Of a DNA stretch of 33,507 bases, positions 33,301-33,507 are shown piece by piece. The stretch comes from Chlamydiota bacterium (GTDB lineage Bacteria; Chlamydiota; Chlamydiia; Chlamydiales; Parachlamydiaceae), in contig JABDGJ010000007.1 in the NCBI GenBank assembly GCA_013286075.1, positions 1 to 33,507 of the forward strand, in the 5' to 3' direction. A program made the translations under genes and the position numbers. Numbering within the stretch: the stretch's first letter is position 1; each line of letters starts with the position of its first letter. The notes beneath the pieces are model-generated. The model was given only the letters and a program-made list of their open reading frames with translations, did not search any database and was not told the origin of the DNA.

Positions 33301-33507
33301 TCTTTACCAACGGAAGGAAAGAAACTTTCTCCGACTGTTCTCACATTTTCACAGTCTGTTGAAAATAAATTTTCCTCACAGATCGATCTTTCCTTATGGA
33401 AAGCAAGCCTTAAAAATTATTCATTTTTCTTTGAAGAATATTTTTCTAAAGCAGATGACTGGTTCCAAGTGCAAGTGACAAGCATGGATAGCGAGCTTAT
33501 CTACTAT
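30319..33507 (+). CDS. putA: PutA bifunctional proline catabolism enzyme (3' end outside the window)
   Basis: PutA oxidises proline to glutamate in two steps, with an FAD-dependent proline dehydrogenase followed by an NAD-dependent P5C dehydrogenase. The frame from the ATG at 30319 is open for 1063 codons and runs past the window end. The proline dehydrogenase barrel covers about residues 60-470, with VSIKISTIYSQI, LDMEEYKDLHL, VKGANLAMEQ, LGIASHNVFDI and CFEMLEGMAD. The aldehyde dehydrogenase part begins near residue 535, with VTPPWNFPCSIPAGGI, the catalytic glutamate in LAETGGKNS (E766) and cysteine in GHAGQKCSAC (C800), and ELFGPVLGLVRA. No N-terminal ribbon-helix-helix domain is present, so it is not the DNA-binding form. 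The ribosome site is a weak AGG. It is divergent from the NamZ-like gene. Confidence 0.93.
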   Translation, partial: MKESALINKAKLLIQTVKGKSLSPLEREEKAIALSSLILQEAARVQTKKEKKQQSELARMMNDPIGKTFITTLTDQCFRSQKWTRVADQLSYVIETIGIPAYLPWYKKFALQAFKILGKPFSFVTVPLTMRMIRKETENVILPGEEKSLLEHIRKRFHQRVRINLNHLGEAILGEEEALRRLQVYLDDLTKPEIEYVSIKISTIYSQIHLLAWEDTLEILSERLRELYRIAKKNSFKRQDGKQVSKFVNLDMEEYKDLHLSVALFCKVLNEEEFHQYEAGIVLQSYLPDSFLIQQKLTEWALQRIAAGGAPIKIRIVKGANLAMEQVESALHEWPQPPYTSKIEVDANYKKMMHYGFLKKHTQAVHLGIASHNVFDISYALLLRAENGVENEVCFEMLEGMADPIRRVVQELAGDMLLYCPAAKKEEFQNAVAYLVRRLDENTAPENFLRHVFGLIPGSSEWKEQIQFFAQACKKSTTISTLPRRQQNRKEEDSSSLCVHQFYNEPDTDWSLPANREWAEEIKKKWESRTFPNIPLIIQGQTLENGEKFAVGFDPAFPEVPLYKYALASQSQIELAVTTATSASREWGKTTVEERMQILSNVAQEFRKSRSDLIGVMMADTGKTITEADGEISEAIDFAEYYRFNLGEWNQLPDIHWEPNGVVLVTPPWNFPCSIPAGGILAALATGNAVIFKPAPESVLVGWYLVQLFWKAGVSRSILQFINCEDEPIGSSLIKDSRISTVILTGATETAKLFLRIRPGIHLLAETGGKNSMVITDMADRDIAIRDLLQSAFGHAGQKCSACSLAILQKQVYEDTHFLQQLRDAATSLSVGSQWNLKTKVNPLIRRPGPALLRGLTQLEPGETWLLEPKQDKHNPQLWSPGIKMGVTADSFTFQNELFGPVLGLVRAENFEEAMSIMNKNAYGLTAGIQSLDEREQELWKSRVEAGNCYINRTITGAIVERQPFGGCKESSFGKGAKAGGPNYLVQLMKPTQISLPTEGKKLSPTVLTFSQSVENKFSSQIDLSLWKASLKNYSFFFEEYFSKADDWFQVQVTSMDSELIYY

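Overview
The window looks like a chromosomal segment of an environmental chlamydia (order Parachlamydiales in the broad sense; I cannot name the genus). The evidence is a type III secretion (T3S) block in the chlamydial order sctJ - CT560-like gene - sctL - sctR - sctS - sctT, an EF-G and GlgP that read as chlamydial, a Tsp/CT441-like protease, a degenerate CIRCE operator at groESL, low GC, and tightly packed genes with short spacers.

Layout. 1-2822: the 3' part of a suf iron-sulfur operon (sufC end, sufD, sufS). sufS carries an apparent frameshift in a run of nine A. 2830-4254: a Sua5/TsaC protein and a small Cys/His-rich, RING-H2-like protein with its own promoter. 4280-8868 (minus): six T3S genes encoding the inner ring lipoprotein SctJ, a candidate SctK-like protein, the stator SctL and the export apparatus proteins SctR, SctS and SctT. 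8869-9231: a 363-bp gap with a 96-bp palindromic MITE-like element and a stem-loop. 9232-12718 (minus): the rpsL-rpsG-fusA-rpsJ translation operon with a good promoter. 12892-15940 (minus): an unusual three-gene cassette, made of a pyruvyltransferase-fold protein with a signal peptide and two tandem paralogous GH130-like beta-propeller proteins, also exported. 16012-17372 (minus): scpB and scpA, for chromosome condensation. 17420-19438 (plus): a Tsp C-terminal processing protease, followed by tRNA-Phe and a strong terminator.

19.6-23.9 kb is an accessory, decaying region beside tRNA-Phe. It holds a truncated lactate dehydrogenase gene, an alpha/beta hydrolase, an AAA-type ATPase gene that has lost its P-loop end, and an IS607-type transposon. 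The IS607 serine recombinase gene is itself split by a second MITE-like palindrome. The TnpB partner lacks the usual zinc ribbon and the usual third RuvC aspartate.

23997-33507 returns to core genes: glycogen phosphorylase, groEL and groES (minus, with CIRCE and a sigma-70-type promoter), an exported NamZ-like muramidase (minus), and a PutA proline catabolism enzyme that runs off the window end. GC-rich GTGCCC-type repeats are shared between the gap at 9.1 kb and the gap at 26.6 kb.

The least ordinary items are the exported sugar-modification cassette, the MITE family with TNA target duplications nested in IS607, the non-canonical TnpB, and the RING-like protein next to the T3S genes.
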